Shown in pieces: positions 46,525 to 58,487 of a stretch of 64,000 nt of DNA. The position numbers were made by a program, and so were the translations under genes. The DNA comes from Lepeophtheirus salmonis (lineage: Eukaryota; Arthropoda; Copepoda; Siphonostomatoida; Caligidae), in NCBI RefSeq assembly GCF_016086655.4, contig NC_052134.2, positions 33,107,971-33,171,970 on the forward strand, in the 5' to 3' direction. The notes below the pieces were generated by a model. It made no database searches and was not told the origin of the DNA. It worked only from the letters and a program-made list of their open reading frames with translations. The stretch's first letter is position 1. Each line of letters opens with the position of its first letter.

Positions 46525-47408
46525 CGGGGGTCGTCTGAAAAGTCTGTGCAAAGTCCAAGAGATGGCACAACTGGAACGTATTGAGGTTATATATAGTTAG
46601 TAGCATCTCTTGGAATAACACACAACAACTTTCAGCCAGATCAGTCTATATCCTTCGTTTTGGCATTCGTTTGAATTGAGGAAGTGGAGTAATTTTGTGT
46701 GCTTCTAAAACATTACTTTATAAAAAGAACAACGTCTCAAGAGACTAAAAATAAGATTGATAAAAATTATGGGACTCTGTCCCTTCCATTGGAACAGTTT
46801 ATAAGTACTTTGAAAATTTTTTGGAGTGGCCATATGGAAATTAAATTTCAATTATTTAATTTCTTGGAAAAAATTCCAAAAATCCATAGCTATTCATAGA
46901 AAATATAGTTTTTTGAAAAAAAATGAATATAAAAATCACAAAAAAAATTTCAAATATTATATTGATAAACTCGATGAAATTTTGATGGATGACAGAAGAG
47001 TGAAGGTGCATGAGATTGCTAGTGCTGTGGGTATCTCGAGTTGAAACACTATTTCCATTAATTTTGCAACCACAACTGCTGAGGTGTGAGGTGGTGCATT
47101 GTTGTGATGGAATAGGATTTTTTTTTTGTTGTGGGGCAATCGTGTAGTTTGGTTTTGCAACGTTCCAATGAGGATGAATAATATGCGCCTATAATAGTTT
47201 TACCCATTTCCAGATAGTCGATTAGTATTATTCCTTGTAAATCCAAAAGTCATAATCTTCCCGGTCGATTCTTATATTCTAGAAATAGACGAATCTGGCT
47301 GAAAGTTGGTGTATGTTCTACCAAGAGATGCTAATAACTAAACATAACCTCGATTTGCGCCAGTAGTGTCATCTCTCGGACTATGCATGGACTTTTAAGT
47401 AACCCTCG
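46525..47408. mobile_element. Mariner-derived foldback element, copy 2
   Basis: This copy has the same architecture as 26064-26927: TA flanks, long inverted arms (CGGGGGTCGTCTGAAAAG at the left), a plus-strand helix-turn-helix piece (VKVHEIASAVGIS) and a minus-strand catalytic piece (LQGIILIDYLEMGKTIIG, then a histidine-rich ITTMHHLTPQQ region). It differs by a block at about 46845-46970 related to the ATCCATAGCTATTCA repeat family, which replaces or interrupts part of the left transposase piece. Coding is broken throughout. Confidence 0.83.
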
Positions 47409-47423
47409 TAAATATCGGTTACC

Positions 47424-47862
47424 AGTAGTGTTGGATCGGTCTAGAAAAACCTATAAGATTCAGTCCAATCAGTCCGGTCCTAATACAATTTGTCAGACTA
47501 GGACAGGTCCTTATTGGCATTATATAGTAACTACAACTGCTGAAATGACTTAGTTACTAATTATGTCCTTTAAGCTGTTCAACATCAGCCTTTACAAAGG
47601 GACAAGCTATTACATAAAGTTTATTGCTAGAAGTTATTATTATACTTTCTAGCTATTTTTTTTTCTTCTGGGCTTTTATATTATTCAGTTTAGCTATGAG
47701 TGAAGTATGGCTATAAAAATAGATAGGACCGTAGGATTGATGGACCTATGTATCGCTCCTTAGGACTGTTGAATGGTAAAAAAGATAAGCCCAATAAAAA
47801 CAACAACAATGAAAGGCGAAAAAGATTTATTAGGCAATCCTAGGACTGATCCAACACTAACC
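47424..47862 (+). repeat. Family D repeat, long copy
   Basis: Opens AGTGTTGGATCGGTCTAG and closes TAGGACTGATCCAACACTA, a clear terminal inverted repeat about 440 bases apart, longer than other family D copies. Another copy starts directly after it (47866). The interior is AT-rich and non-coding. Confidence 0.7.
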
Positions 47863-47865
47863 AGT

Positions 47866-48075
47866 ATTGTTGGATTGGTCAAGAAAGACTAAAAATACTG
47901 CAATCTGTCCTGTCCTAATAAAATTTTTCAGTACTAGGACCGATACTTATCAGTATTTTATAGTAACTACAATATCTGAAATAACGTAGTGAAAAAAATA
48001 CAAATATTTTTTTCTTCGTTGGTAAGGTCTTTTAAACCATTAAACGGTTGTAAGGACGGATATGTCAGTCCTAGC
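47866..48075 (+). repeat. Family D repeat, adjacent copy
   Basis: Begins AGTATTGTTGGATTGGTC immediately after the previous copy, and repeats its GTCCTGTCCTAATAAAATTT, AGTACTAGGACCG and TTATAGTAACTACAA blocks. The right end is degraded. Confidence 0.6.
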
Positions 48076-48585
48076 TATCTTTTTATTTTCTTCACTTCTA
48101 CCCAAGATTAAAGAATATAAAAATAATGAATGTTAGCGAGAACGTATGATAATAAGATCTAGCAATACACCTTCTCCTTTAAACTTCAGTTTTCAGCTGG
48201 TCTCATTGAAAGAGGTTATGTTGAACAACTGAAAGGATATAGTTGAATAATAAAAAAAGGTCGAAATCATTTGGTGATAAATTTTGTCAATCGCTTTTAA
48301 CAGTTTTGTATATGACTAAAAAAGAGTTCATTTAAATGATGCAATATAGCATTCAAGATAATAGGACTAATGTTCAACACAAGGATGTCTTTCTTGTACC
48401 CCAGAAACTAAAGCTCCATATTACTCACAAAGCAGCCAATTATATTATGATATTTCAAATTGTTGGAATGTTCCATATTTCATAGTAGTGATATGTTCCC
48501 TACTTAACACGGTTTAATTCAAGTTCAACAAATCAAAGCCTAGAATAGAGCAAACCAACTGTTGACAAAATTATATAGAAAAAAC

Positions 48586-48660
48586 ATTCAAGTGCCTGAT
48601 GTGATAACGCTGTAACTTCCTCAAGGATCTCAATGGAATCCTTTTCAAATAGGATCTCAT
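48586..48660 (-). CDS. Candidate small internal exon
   Basis: After acceptor TTCTTAG, 75 bases read EILFEKDSIEILEEVTALSH then QALE, in phase 1 at both ends if GTTTTT is used as donor. The Glu/Val/Thr/Ala content stands out from the flanking AT-rich sequence. The donor is poor and no homology is known. Confidence 0.2.
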
Positions 48661-49360
48661 CTAAGAACAATTGTCATCTCTTTTTCCCCTGACCTTACTT
48701 TGATTAATTTCAAATTTGAGAAAAATTAAAAAATCATATTTGTCCTTTGGCGACAGAAACAAAAATCATGATTTGCATTTTGTATTCAAATGGATGTACT
48801 CCGTGACAAGATTTTCCATTCAAAATTGAGTTAGTTTTGTATATTAAAAATGGAATGGTCTAAAAATACATATAAATATATTTATCATTTGAATATTTAT
48901 TCTATCTCTCAACCTTTCCTATTAAATGAGAAAAAATAAAAACCGAGATATATTGGAAGTTTTTTAGCAGTTATTAATTCATCTTTATAATTTATTTTGA
49001 GATCCCAGGAGTAGATCCTTTTTATATACGTCATACATTTAAGATTGAATCATAAATTAAATGTGAGTCGAGGTTCAATACATAATAAAGGGTAAATAAA
49101 GGCAGTAGTTGACTTATTGAATGACTTTAAAAATAGATAAAAATATACTAAACACTTGTATAGGTAGGAAAAGAGTTTCTTTTAATTATAAAATTTAGTT
49201 ATTTATCTCGTCGTTACCTTTGCCCCTAAAAGAAACAGAAAAAAGGATTAAAATCAGTTGGTCAGGGGCATAATCGTTGGTAGTTATTCAGTTCTTCCCA
49301 ATGAGGAATATACAAACTGATATATATATATATTTATATAATCTGCAAGCTGGTATGACT

Positions 49361-49590
49361 AGTATTGTGTCAGTTTATTCGGTCCAGTCCAGTCCCAGCT
49401 TTAGGACCGGTCCTTCGAGACTATCAATACTAAAACTGATTAAAAAAGAGGAAATAAAGTTGAGTAGTGACGTCATCAAGGGACGAATTTTATAAGTTTT
49501 AGGACTCAGTTGCAGGAATGAACTGGACATATACTTAATAAGGGATGGGACTACAGTCTTTAGTCCTAAATTAGGACCGATCCAACACTA
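49361..49590 (+). repeat. Family D repeat with a full CRE-like site
   Basis: Starts AGTATTGTGTCAGTTTATTC, contains TGACGTCA at 49468-49475, and ends GGACCGATCCAACACTA. It matches 51843-52053 and 6673-6881 in order. Confidence 0.7.
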
Positions 49591-50079
49591 CAGTAAGCAG
49601 TTTTCGGGGCCTAACATAATTAAATATAAAGTTATTTAATTCTTTCGCCCGAATACATTTTTGAATTTACAAGTAATAATAATATTATTAATGAGGGAGT
49701 TGTATTTTTTTGCCGGAAGACGGCGAAACACTCGATCGTTTTGTAAACAAGCGAATATAAGTAAACAACGCCCCATTATGTATTTAGTATTAATTGTTGG
49801 GAATTGTTCACTTCTTAATCATTGCAAATTCTAATTCAACTAATCAAGGTTAAGAACGCGGATTATGGGAGAAGAGCAGAAACCTCAACAGCAAAAGACA
49901 GAGTAATTTTTGTTTTAGTGAAGTAAGACCGTGATTAATAACAAAACTTGATATGAGTTTTATAAAAAAATGTAGGTGTTACAAAGTGTGACAGAGCGTT
50001 TCTTTGAACCATTTCGGAAATAATTGGGCCTTTATTTGTATAATTACATTATGTAAAAAAAAAAAAAAAAAAATACATT

Positions 50080-51840
50080 TTCGACCTCCCTCGTTGGTTT
50101 GACCTTGTTGAATAATAATGTATGCCTAATAGGTAGAAAGGGAATAACTCTTTTCTGAAGGAGTTGTTTTTCTATCCTTGAACTTCCCCATCCCCCCTCA
50201 TGTTCTTTTTTTAATAAATAAAATCAATGATTTAAAATCCAATCTTCAATCGAATTCATCAAAAAGAATCAAGTCACAAAAGAATATAAGAAGATGCTTC
50301 CAAATATGTAAGTACATCTTGGAAGGCGTTTTTGAAGCGACATTTAAATTCATCTCCTTCTAAGATAAGTATATGTACCTTTCAAAAAATATCTCTTATA
50401 ATAAGTAGAAATAAATATTTGAAATTTAAATTTTCTTTATAAAGCAACATTACATATTATTTATGTACATATCAATAGTATACCCCTCAAAACATGATCA
50501 AATGGAATGGACACTTGGCAGAGTGCAAACCTTTTGCTTGACTAACCATTAATCTTGACCTTGTTTATTTTGTGCTACATGAATCATCTTTATTACACCT
50601 ACATAATGACAACAATATGAGCTCTGTACCTCAATATGTTCCAAAGTTATTTTCGATTATATATTTCTAACGTTTTGTGCTACCTTAACCTCTCAAAATT
50701 GAATGCTCTCTTATTGTGATCATATAATCTTCGTATCAGGTTAGATTGAAATGGATATGTTACCTTGGTGACCAATTGATAAACAGACAAACAAACAGAG
50801 GCAAAAACATAACCTCCATTCAATTTTACTGGCGGAGATAACCAAAAGATAATTTCTGTTTAATTTTGTTGTCGGAGATAACAATATATTAGTACATTCA
50901 GCTATTGATTTATCTATTGCAGGACTGTTACTAATATTTTTTTTTGGGAGGAGGGGTGATGGCCATTTTGAATCATATTTGATAGTTTTGAGAGATTTTT
51001 TTGGAAAAATTGGACAAACAACCTTTTTTAGAAGGACAAAATTTATCGACAATGAATTTTGTTAATTTCAAAGTTGTTAAAAAAATAAATCATAGATAGA
51101 AAACGTATTTTTAACAAAAATGTATTGTAGTCAGAGGAGGAGGTTAGTATCCCCTAACTGTAGTTATGGGCCTGGGTTACTCATCTATAGAGTTGTAGGA
51201 AATATGATTTGCCCAATTGAAGAATGTTTTTGAGTACCTTAGCTATCGTGACGTTCTATTAGATTACCTACAAGTTAGCTATGAGCGGAGGGAAATAAAC
51301 AAAAATCCCACTCCGTGTTCATGGGTATACACACTAGTGATTACATTTTATTTATATATTTCTGTTCAATAATTAAAGAATAATAATATCAGCTAAAGAA
51401 AATAAAAAAAACACCGTACGGATTATCAACTAGAACAATATCTCAGACGTGTTAATACCATATTTTATACTATTCTACTCATCTCCCATCATCATTTATT
51501 TATTGATTTTACTCTAAAAATTATAATTAGTTTTGGTTTAATTAGTTTTAATAAATAAAAAGGAATGTTTTAATTACAAACCCCTTCAGAAGTACATTAT
51601 ATTGCGCTAATGTAACTAAATTATTGATAAGTGATGCGCAAATAGTCAATAGAACAGAAGGCATTGCCTCCAGCCTTTCAAAAGACAATAACAATGAAAA
51701 GTTGACGTGAATAATTATTTTTATAATACTATCCTGCCTACTTTTAAATGGATTCCGGCAAGCCTTGGGGTGAGTGAGATTATTTATGGATCAGTTTATA
51801 TGATCTATAATGACGTCACAAATACTATCTTGTGATTGAT
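50080..51840. other. Non-coding stretch
   Basis: It is preceded by an A run near 50055-50075. It contains a duplicated GGCGGAGATAACCAAAAGAT / GTCGGAGATAACAATAT motif at 50832-50890. No coding sequence recognised; the reverse ORF at 50741-51052 is low-complexity. Confidence 0.4.
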
Positions 51841-51842
51841 AA

Positions 51843-52053
51843 TGTTGTATCAGTCCTGATTTATTCGATCCAGTCCAGTCTAAGGATCGGTCCTTACGAC
51901 TGTCAGCTTTAGAAGTAAAGTTGAGTGACGTCATCAAAGATCGAACTTGATCAGTTTTATGCACTGAAATGCAGGAATGAACCTGACCTGATCGAGACTG
52001 CACTGGATGGGACTGTAGTTTTTTAGTCCTATATAAGGTTCGACACAACACTA
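51843..52053 (+). repeat. Family D repeat with a full CRE-like site
   Basis: Starts TGTTGTATCAGTCCTGATTT, contains TGACGTCA at 51925-51932, and ends GGTTCGACACAACACTA. The overlapping reverse ORF is a by-product of the repeat. Confidence 0.7.
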
Positions 52054-53061
52054 GGGATTGATACATGACAAATGCTCTGATAAAAAGGGTACCCTCTAAT
52101 AAAGATACGAATACTTCGGTATTTTTTACCATCCATTAGTAATGCACCCGTTTTTGGGGCTAATCATTTGGTAGTTTTACATTGATTGACCGAGTACAAG
52201 TTTTACAAAACAGTGTGAACAATTTCCGGCTGTTGAGTTAAGAATAGTCAAACAGTTTGGGGATAACAAAGGAATTGGGGAACAAACATTCATATCTGTC
52301 ATTTTTTATTTTTGTTTTAACAGAAAATATTAAGAGATTCCAAAAAATGTTGCTATGTGACATAGTATATATCAAAATGGAACTTATTGATGAAACGTTG
52401 TTTCATCAAGAAGTGGATGAAAACGTTTAACTGTATATCAACTTTGGATTTATTGCAAAATCATTCTAAAGTATTTTCTATTCATCACAAAAGAGGCACG
52501 AGAGAAGGATGGATGTGTTGAATTTGTTTACCTTCTTTGATGTATGTATACTTTTTCCTTATTCTAATACCATATCTAGTTTTTAAAAGCCTCTTGTCAT
52601 TACATTTCCTGAATCTCCGGTACTATTAATTAACTTTCTTTATCCTAAACATTTTTAAAATATTCTATTCTGTAGATATAGAAGTCGTTTTTCACAATAT
52701 GATGAGAGTTGTAAATTTTATGTACTACTGATATGTAAAATAAAAAAATGAAAACTCAAAATTTTTTCCTGACAATTTGGAAAATGTTTGGAAGAAGAGC
52801 ATCTTAGCTTTTACAAAGTTTCATTATATTAGCTTCTAGTAGCTATTAAGGGTATATATACAAATTAAACTCTTTGTATAACTAAAGACACTCAAAGAAA
52901 AGAGGCATCATACATACCTGGTGGTCCATTGAATTCAGAACACTTACTAATTTCATAATTAAGGTTGAGAGATTGAAATTAACATATATTTATATATATT
53001 AATGGATAAACAAATAGTTTAAAAAAAAATTGAGCACTGTAGCTTACGTACAAGTCGAGAA

Positions 53062-53625
53062 AATGACACTTGAACAGGATCGACGAATTTCCATTCGCTC
53101 ACTCGATGACACTGGGCGTCTCCAGGACCCCTGTCTACACCATCAGGAAATCCGCAACGTTGGAAAGGGAGAATATCTTTGTAAAAAATACCAAACTGGA
53201 TCCGTATGAGTTTAAGAAATAAGCCCAGGCCAAATCCCCCAAGTCCGTGAGGGCCCATCCAAGAGATCTCAGGGTTTTGCACCAGACTGTTAAAAGAACT
53301 ATCACAAAAATTGGGTGGAGAGATCCTTCTTAAGGTGGAGACCACCACTCATGAAAAAAACATATCTCCTTTGTTGCAAGAATCTTTTGAGTTCATTTGA
53401 ACTCTTTGTTGACACTTTTCGTACCCATAAAACACTGATGCCAACCCCCTCGATATGCACCTGAGGCCTACAGTGTCCGTCATCCAGAAACCGAGGCCCT
53501 CAAAACGACTGCTAGCCAGCACTGAGACGTCATGATACAGGAATACATTCGCAATGGGTGCCAGGCCTTCTGCAGTCGCCAGGAAGCACTCATTTCTCCT
53601 AAGGGTGGCTACATTAATGATTAAG
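53062..53625 (+). pseudogene. Tc1/mariner-like transposase relic with internal deletion
   Basis: Across several frames the plus strand reads LGVSRTPVYTIRKSATLERE, KLDPYEFKK, AQAKSPKSVRAHPRDLRVLH and QTVKRTITKIGWRD, an N-terminal helix-turn-helix pair. It then skips the catalytic core and resumes with VRHPETEALK, VMIQEYIRNGCQAF and a C-terminal ISPKGGYIND. Stops and shifts are present. Confidence 0.78.
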
Positions 53626-53904
53626 AGAGCTTTGACACACAGCTATTTATAGTATTAATTTTGTTGAAATTCTATTGTTAATTAATAAATTATACATCGT
53701 TGAAGTTCAAAATTTAAAGTGTTCAGATTTTAATGGACCACTCGGTATCAATGAGAAAATAAAATTATAGCTCATCTTTTTACACACATAACATAACAGT
53801 TTTACTCTACTCACACTCCACAAAAACACTGCTCAGATGGCCAACTGCAGAAAAATATATACACGAGTAAATGCTTAGAATTTACTGCTCTATATAAGAT
53901 CTTC

Positions 53905-54170
53905 AATGTACCCACAACTTTTCCTCCTCCAAAGAGAGAAATGAAGAAAAGTCCCAAAATCAGTATGCAGTTTACATGTTTTTCACAAATATGGTACTAT
54001 TCTTCAATAATAAGAGTTTATATTAGTTGAGGCAATTTTCTGAGCAATAAATCGCTCAGAAAATTGCTTCAACTAATCAACGTCCGAAACAATAATAAGG
54101 AATACTAAGAAAGATCTATAGCTGACAATTATGCAGTGTAAATTTTGATGTTATTTGGATAAGGTCGAGC
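53905..54170. repeat. Family C repeat carrying a 24 bp hairpin
   Basis: Shares CTTTTCCTCCTCCAAAGAGA, CAACTAATCAACGTCCGAAA, TAGCTGACAATTATGCAGTG and GGATAAGGTCGAGCTT with other family C copies (for example 55600-55820). It contains an inverted repeat at 54022-54045 with 54054-54077. Confidence 0.6.
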
Positions 54171-54185
54171 TTTGGAATCTTGTAC

Positions 54186-54272
54186 GCACCATCCATCACA
54201 AAATCCGTTGCAGTAATCATTTTTATCCTTGATTCTCCACGGCAAAATGCAAAGGGTGAAATCAGCATGACT
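54186..54272 (-). CDS. Candidate cysteine-rich exon
   Basis: Between acceptor CACAATAG and donor GTACAAG, an 87-base phase 0 segment reads SHADFTLCILPWRIK then DKNDYCNGFCDGWC. The C-N-G-x-C-x-x-x-C spacing resembles half of an EGF-like or other small disulfide domain. The downstream flank runs into a family C repeat, and the overlapping frame is open over a longer stretch, so this may be coincidence. Confidence 0.2.
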
Positions 54273-55829
54273 CTATTGTGTATAAATAGATCAAACAAGC
54301 TCATAATTCATTCTATACATTTTGAAGGCTTGACTTTGACATTTGGATCTAACTCTTCGTAATTATGAAATATCGAGGACAGTTGAGGATAAATGTCATT
54401 TTCACACTTGATAAATATTGATAAAAAAACCTCCCTTAAAGTTTATGATAATTTTTTTATACATAGGAAAGGTCATTACAAAGAAAACAATGCAATATCC
54501 AGCTTTTTACACAAAATATAACAGATTACATCTTCTAGCTGATCCGAATGGATCACTTTTGAGTCCCTATACACTACAATCATCAAAGTTTTATTTAGTT
54601 ATAACATACCAACATAACGAGCACAGAGAAGGATGAGATGGTCTAATAGATTGAGTTTATTACAGTCACGATCTGACTTTTTTTTACCATTTAATCATGA
54701 ATAAATAATATTTTGTAAAACTATGAGGCAATTCAATTATACTGATTTTAAATACTGGGGTACCTTGGATTACGAGCTATATAGATCCATCTTAGATTCA
54801 ATGATAATCAATGTGCCTACTGTATTTAAATTTAATTAGAACTTATTTTTTAAATGATTGTTTTAGAAGTATGAATAATACCAATTCAAAAATTTTGTAA
54901 AAAATAATTATTATTCAGTCTTTTATTGTTTTGCATTTAGAGAAAAAAGGATATTAATATCTCTAGCATTTTTTAAATGCAAATATGCATTCATTTTTTT
55001 GGGGCATATCGAATAAAGTTCGACGTCATATAAGAGGGGAGGATCTGTCCTCTGCCTATATTAAAATACCCTTATTATTGGCGGAATCACTTTAAACTTC
55101 CATCCTCTTTCGACCAGAACCTCCTTCTAGAAGATGATGAATAGTTCTTGAGTATAATAATCTAAGATAAAAATATTTGTTGGCCTTTTTTTGGAGTAGC
55201 TAAAGTTCACAACACGTAAAAATAATTGAGATAAGTTTTGTATTTCAAAAAACTCAAATTTCCTTCATTTCAACTGAACTAATGGTTTTTGAATTACTTT
55301 ATACACCACACTCTAAGAATGGCTCACATCCCTTGATTTTTCTAAGTTTAAGTATCAACATATTATACTGATGCTATAATTCCAATGTATATAAAAAAGA
55401 AGAGTGAGTCTAAATACATAGACTACTAAACTATTTTTCTACCATTTTACTTAACCCTATCATATTTGATACATAAGTTTTTGAATCTTTGATTTGAGCC
55501 GTTTTTTAGATGAGAAAGTTCATGGATATATTTATATAATCTATGGATCAATGAAAAAAAAACGTGTGTGAATTTCTCATTCATGACCTTACAATGTTGT
55601 AAAAGCATTGCTTCATCAAAGATGTGTTAAAACTGAATATTTTTTGAAAAATGACAAATCTAATTATGTCAATAATTCTTAAATGATAAATATTGCTCAC
55701 AAAATTCCTTCAAATAGTCAACATTATTATAATATAATAAAGAAAATGACTGGAAGAAAAATGGATAGCTGACAAAAATGCTGTATTAACTTTGTTGTTA
55801 GCGGGATAAGGTCGAGCTTCTGGACGTTA

Positions 55830-57630
55830 CTGGGTCAAATATTTAATTATAGTTCGAAAACTCTAGCTGTCAAAAAGCTGTCTTTCAACCTATTTTTATA
55901 TGAGTTGCATCCCACATAGTTTGGTTTTTCCCCCACCATAACAAAATTAATTTTATTTAATCTTAAAGAGCACCTATTAAACCGATTTTAAGTTGTTATA
56001 CTTCAAGTCAAAATTATTGAATGTTTTCATCGAGAGACCAGTTCAATCTTCAGGAATAAAGGATCCTTTCCAGAGTACTTTATATCTGATACAAAAATTA
56101 AGATGAGTTTCGAGTTCAAGCTAAGTCCCAAGTCTTAGTTTTCGAGCCCAAGTCAAGTATTGAGTCTTCAACTATGATATCAAGTAAAGTTCAAGCCCCC
56201 ACCTCTGTGGCAGGGTTAAAAAACTGCCAAATCAGATCATACTCAGATGACTGCCATATTTTTGCTTATCCATCATGACAATATAAACTTTTTCAAATAT
56301 CTCATCAATTGATTTTTATTAAAACAATCATCTTTTAGTTACCGGGATATTATGAGGAAAAATAAAAAGATTAAAATTGGCAAAGTCAAAGCCTAATTGC
56401 CATTTAAAAAAAAGATCAAAAATGTCATTAAGATCCCAATAAACTTTATTTTTTAGTCTATTCCCTCGGCTCTTCTTATCTCAAGACTTGTTGATCTACC
56501 TACCTACCTATAAGAGTGTGTTGACATTTCTCAAATCATTATAAGTACTTTGATAATGGCCATAAAGCCATACTCTTATACTTAACAATAGCTGCAGCAA
56601 TAATCATAATAATAAAAAAACGAAGCATCTTGATAAATCTTCTATTTTTTCGTTCTTTCTTGTAGGATTAATCACTTTTACTCCTCTTTTTAAATCAAAT
56701 TTCACTCACAGCTGTTGTGTGTTTTTGACGTGTCTATATGTATTTTTCTTTTTTTCAAATGCATTTTCTGATACAAGAAAATATTTTTATTTTAGTTTGG
56801 ACCCTCAAATTATAATTATCACTGAATCATTTTTAATAACTTATCATTTGCCAGTACAAAATTATAAATTGACTCGAAGAAATTTCTCATTAGAATAAAT
56901 GATCTATTAAACTAATCAAAATCACTGAACCTCCTTTCATTGTTTGTATGTCCATATAACAAATAATCATTTGCCAGTAAAAAATAATACATGAATCATT
57001 AATTATTTTTTTCAATTGTACCATCCTTGGATAACTCACACCTACCTACTTTTAATTATTTTTTCATTTGGAGTAATATTATCTATTAATAGGGATATAA
57101 GAGTATCAAAATTCTAAATCTTTAGAAGAGGCAGAATTGAATGTAAAATGTGACGTCATCATCAATTAATCTAATTAAAAATATTTAGATTAGTCCCGGA
57201 TTAAGAATAATGGAAAGCTATTCTCGTGTATAAAAAAACAACAACTGAGGGATTGCTAAACTAATTGGAATTGTTAAACTGAGGTACATTCTATGATCTT
57301 AGTGAAAATAATGATTTACGAAAGGGACTCTAAAATTTGGGACATTGTTCAGAGCTCAATAACAGGAACTAAACTGGACATGGCAAATTTTAATTCCCAT
57401 GTTATGGACTGATACAGTCCTACATATGAAGTAATTGAGCAATTGTCCAAACTTTAGATTCATCAATAAGTGTCAGGGCTACCAAGTTATTATCATAATG
57501 TATTTTATTACGTAGACAGTACGAATTGACAAACTGTACTATGATTTGGAACACAAACTGATGCGGATTTAACAGAGTATTCATTAACATTCTTTCATAG
57601 ATTTAATTGTAATTTGAATAAGTAATCATT
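55830..57630. other. Non-coding stretch
   Basis: AT-rich, with short direct repeats such as AATAATCATTTGCCAGTA (near 56840 and 56963). No gene, transposase or large inverted repeat recognised. Confidence 0.4.
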
Positions 57631-57635
57631 TTTAG

Positions 57636-57850
57636 TGATGTGTTGATCCTTATTTGGGATTAAAGATTGTTGTCCCTTCCAGAACAGTCTCGGTCCGTTC
57701 CAGTTCAGTCATGCATATCAGTCCTAAAACTTATAAAGTTCAGTAGTCATTGATGCCGTTACTCAAGTATATTTATTTTTTAATCAATTGTAGTAATGAC
57801 AGCCCTAAGGACCAATGCCAAAGACTAATGGGACTGGTCCTCAGACTGAA
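57636..57850 (-). repeat. Family D repeat, inverted copy
   Basis: Contains GTTCCAGTTCAGTCATGC, ATATCAGTCCTAAAACTTAT, ATGCCGTTACTCAAGTATA and CTAAGGACCAATG, the reverse of the 49361 and 51843 copies. Confidence 0.6.
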
Positions 57851-58047
57851 TTGTACCTAATGAATAAGGACTTCCATAATACTAATCATTTCCAAGTAAA
57901 AACAATACATTATTTAATTTTGACCATCAAAATATTGTCTATTAATATTCAGAAAACCTTGGCTCAATGCTTGAATTGCTATTTTTGTAAAATAAATTAT
58001 TATTAATACCAATTGCAAGTTTATGATAATAAATTAACTACTCTTAC

Positions 58048-58173
58048 AGAAGAAAATGTCTTCCTTTTGACAAATAGGTTGGTGTTTTTTTTGTGTGTGT
58101 GAGATGGCTGCCTTTAAATAAGAGAATATAAGCATCTTTAATGGTTTTTTGTCCTCTGTCTTTCCTCCTGCTT
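58048..58173 (-). CDS. Candidate second exon of the secreted/membrane gene
   Basis: Between acceptor TTTCAAG and donor GTAAGA, 126 bases continue the phase of the exon at 58376-58487 and read AGGKTEDKKPLKMLIFSYLK then AAISHTQKKHQPICQKEDIF. Both junctions are phase 1. Family not recognised. Further exons must lie at lower coordinates; if none are found before 37.4 kb the gene could be the missing 5' end of the 7TM receptor, but the direct junction would create a stop, so intermediate exons would be needed. Confidence 0.42.
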
Positions 58174-58375
58174 CTTGAAACGGGTAAAGTATATATATAT
58201 ATTTATATATATACAACAAATAAATAAAACAGAGATTATCTTAAGGAGACAGGTAATTAAACGCACACATTCAAAGACACTTCAACTATTTGAAGCAGTC
58301 GTAATTTATAGTTTAAAAGATAATCAGAAACAAAAAAAAAAAAGAAGCAAAAAAACGAATGAAAAATTATCTTAC

Positions 58376-58487
58376 TCGTAGTCCTTTTTTGAGGTCCAAG
58401 TTCTACATCCTCTCCATTATTAAAGCAACAGAAGCAAACCAAAACTAGGAACCACGGCACAAGGGATACAAAATACACGTTTTTCAT
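58376..58487 (-). CDS. Candidate first exon: signal peptide
   Basis: ATG at 58487 opens MKNVYFVSLVPWFLVLVCFC and CFNNGEDVELGPQKRTT, a good signal peptide with a lysine, a long hydrophobic core and a following acidic stretch. It ends at a donor GTAAG in phase 1. The frame continues only into an AT-rich tract, fitting an exon boundary. The mature protein is unknown. Confidence 0.5.

Noticed and set aside
51791..52132. 113-codon reverse ORF
   Set aside because: It covers a family D repeat; the same frame is broken in other copies.
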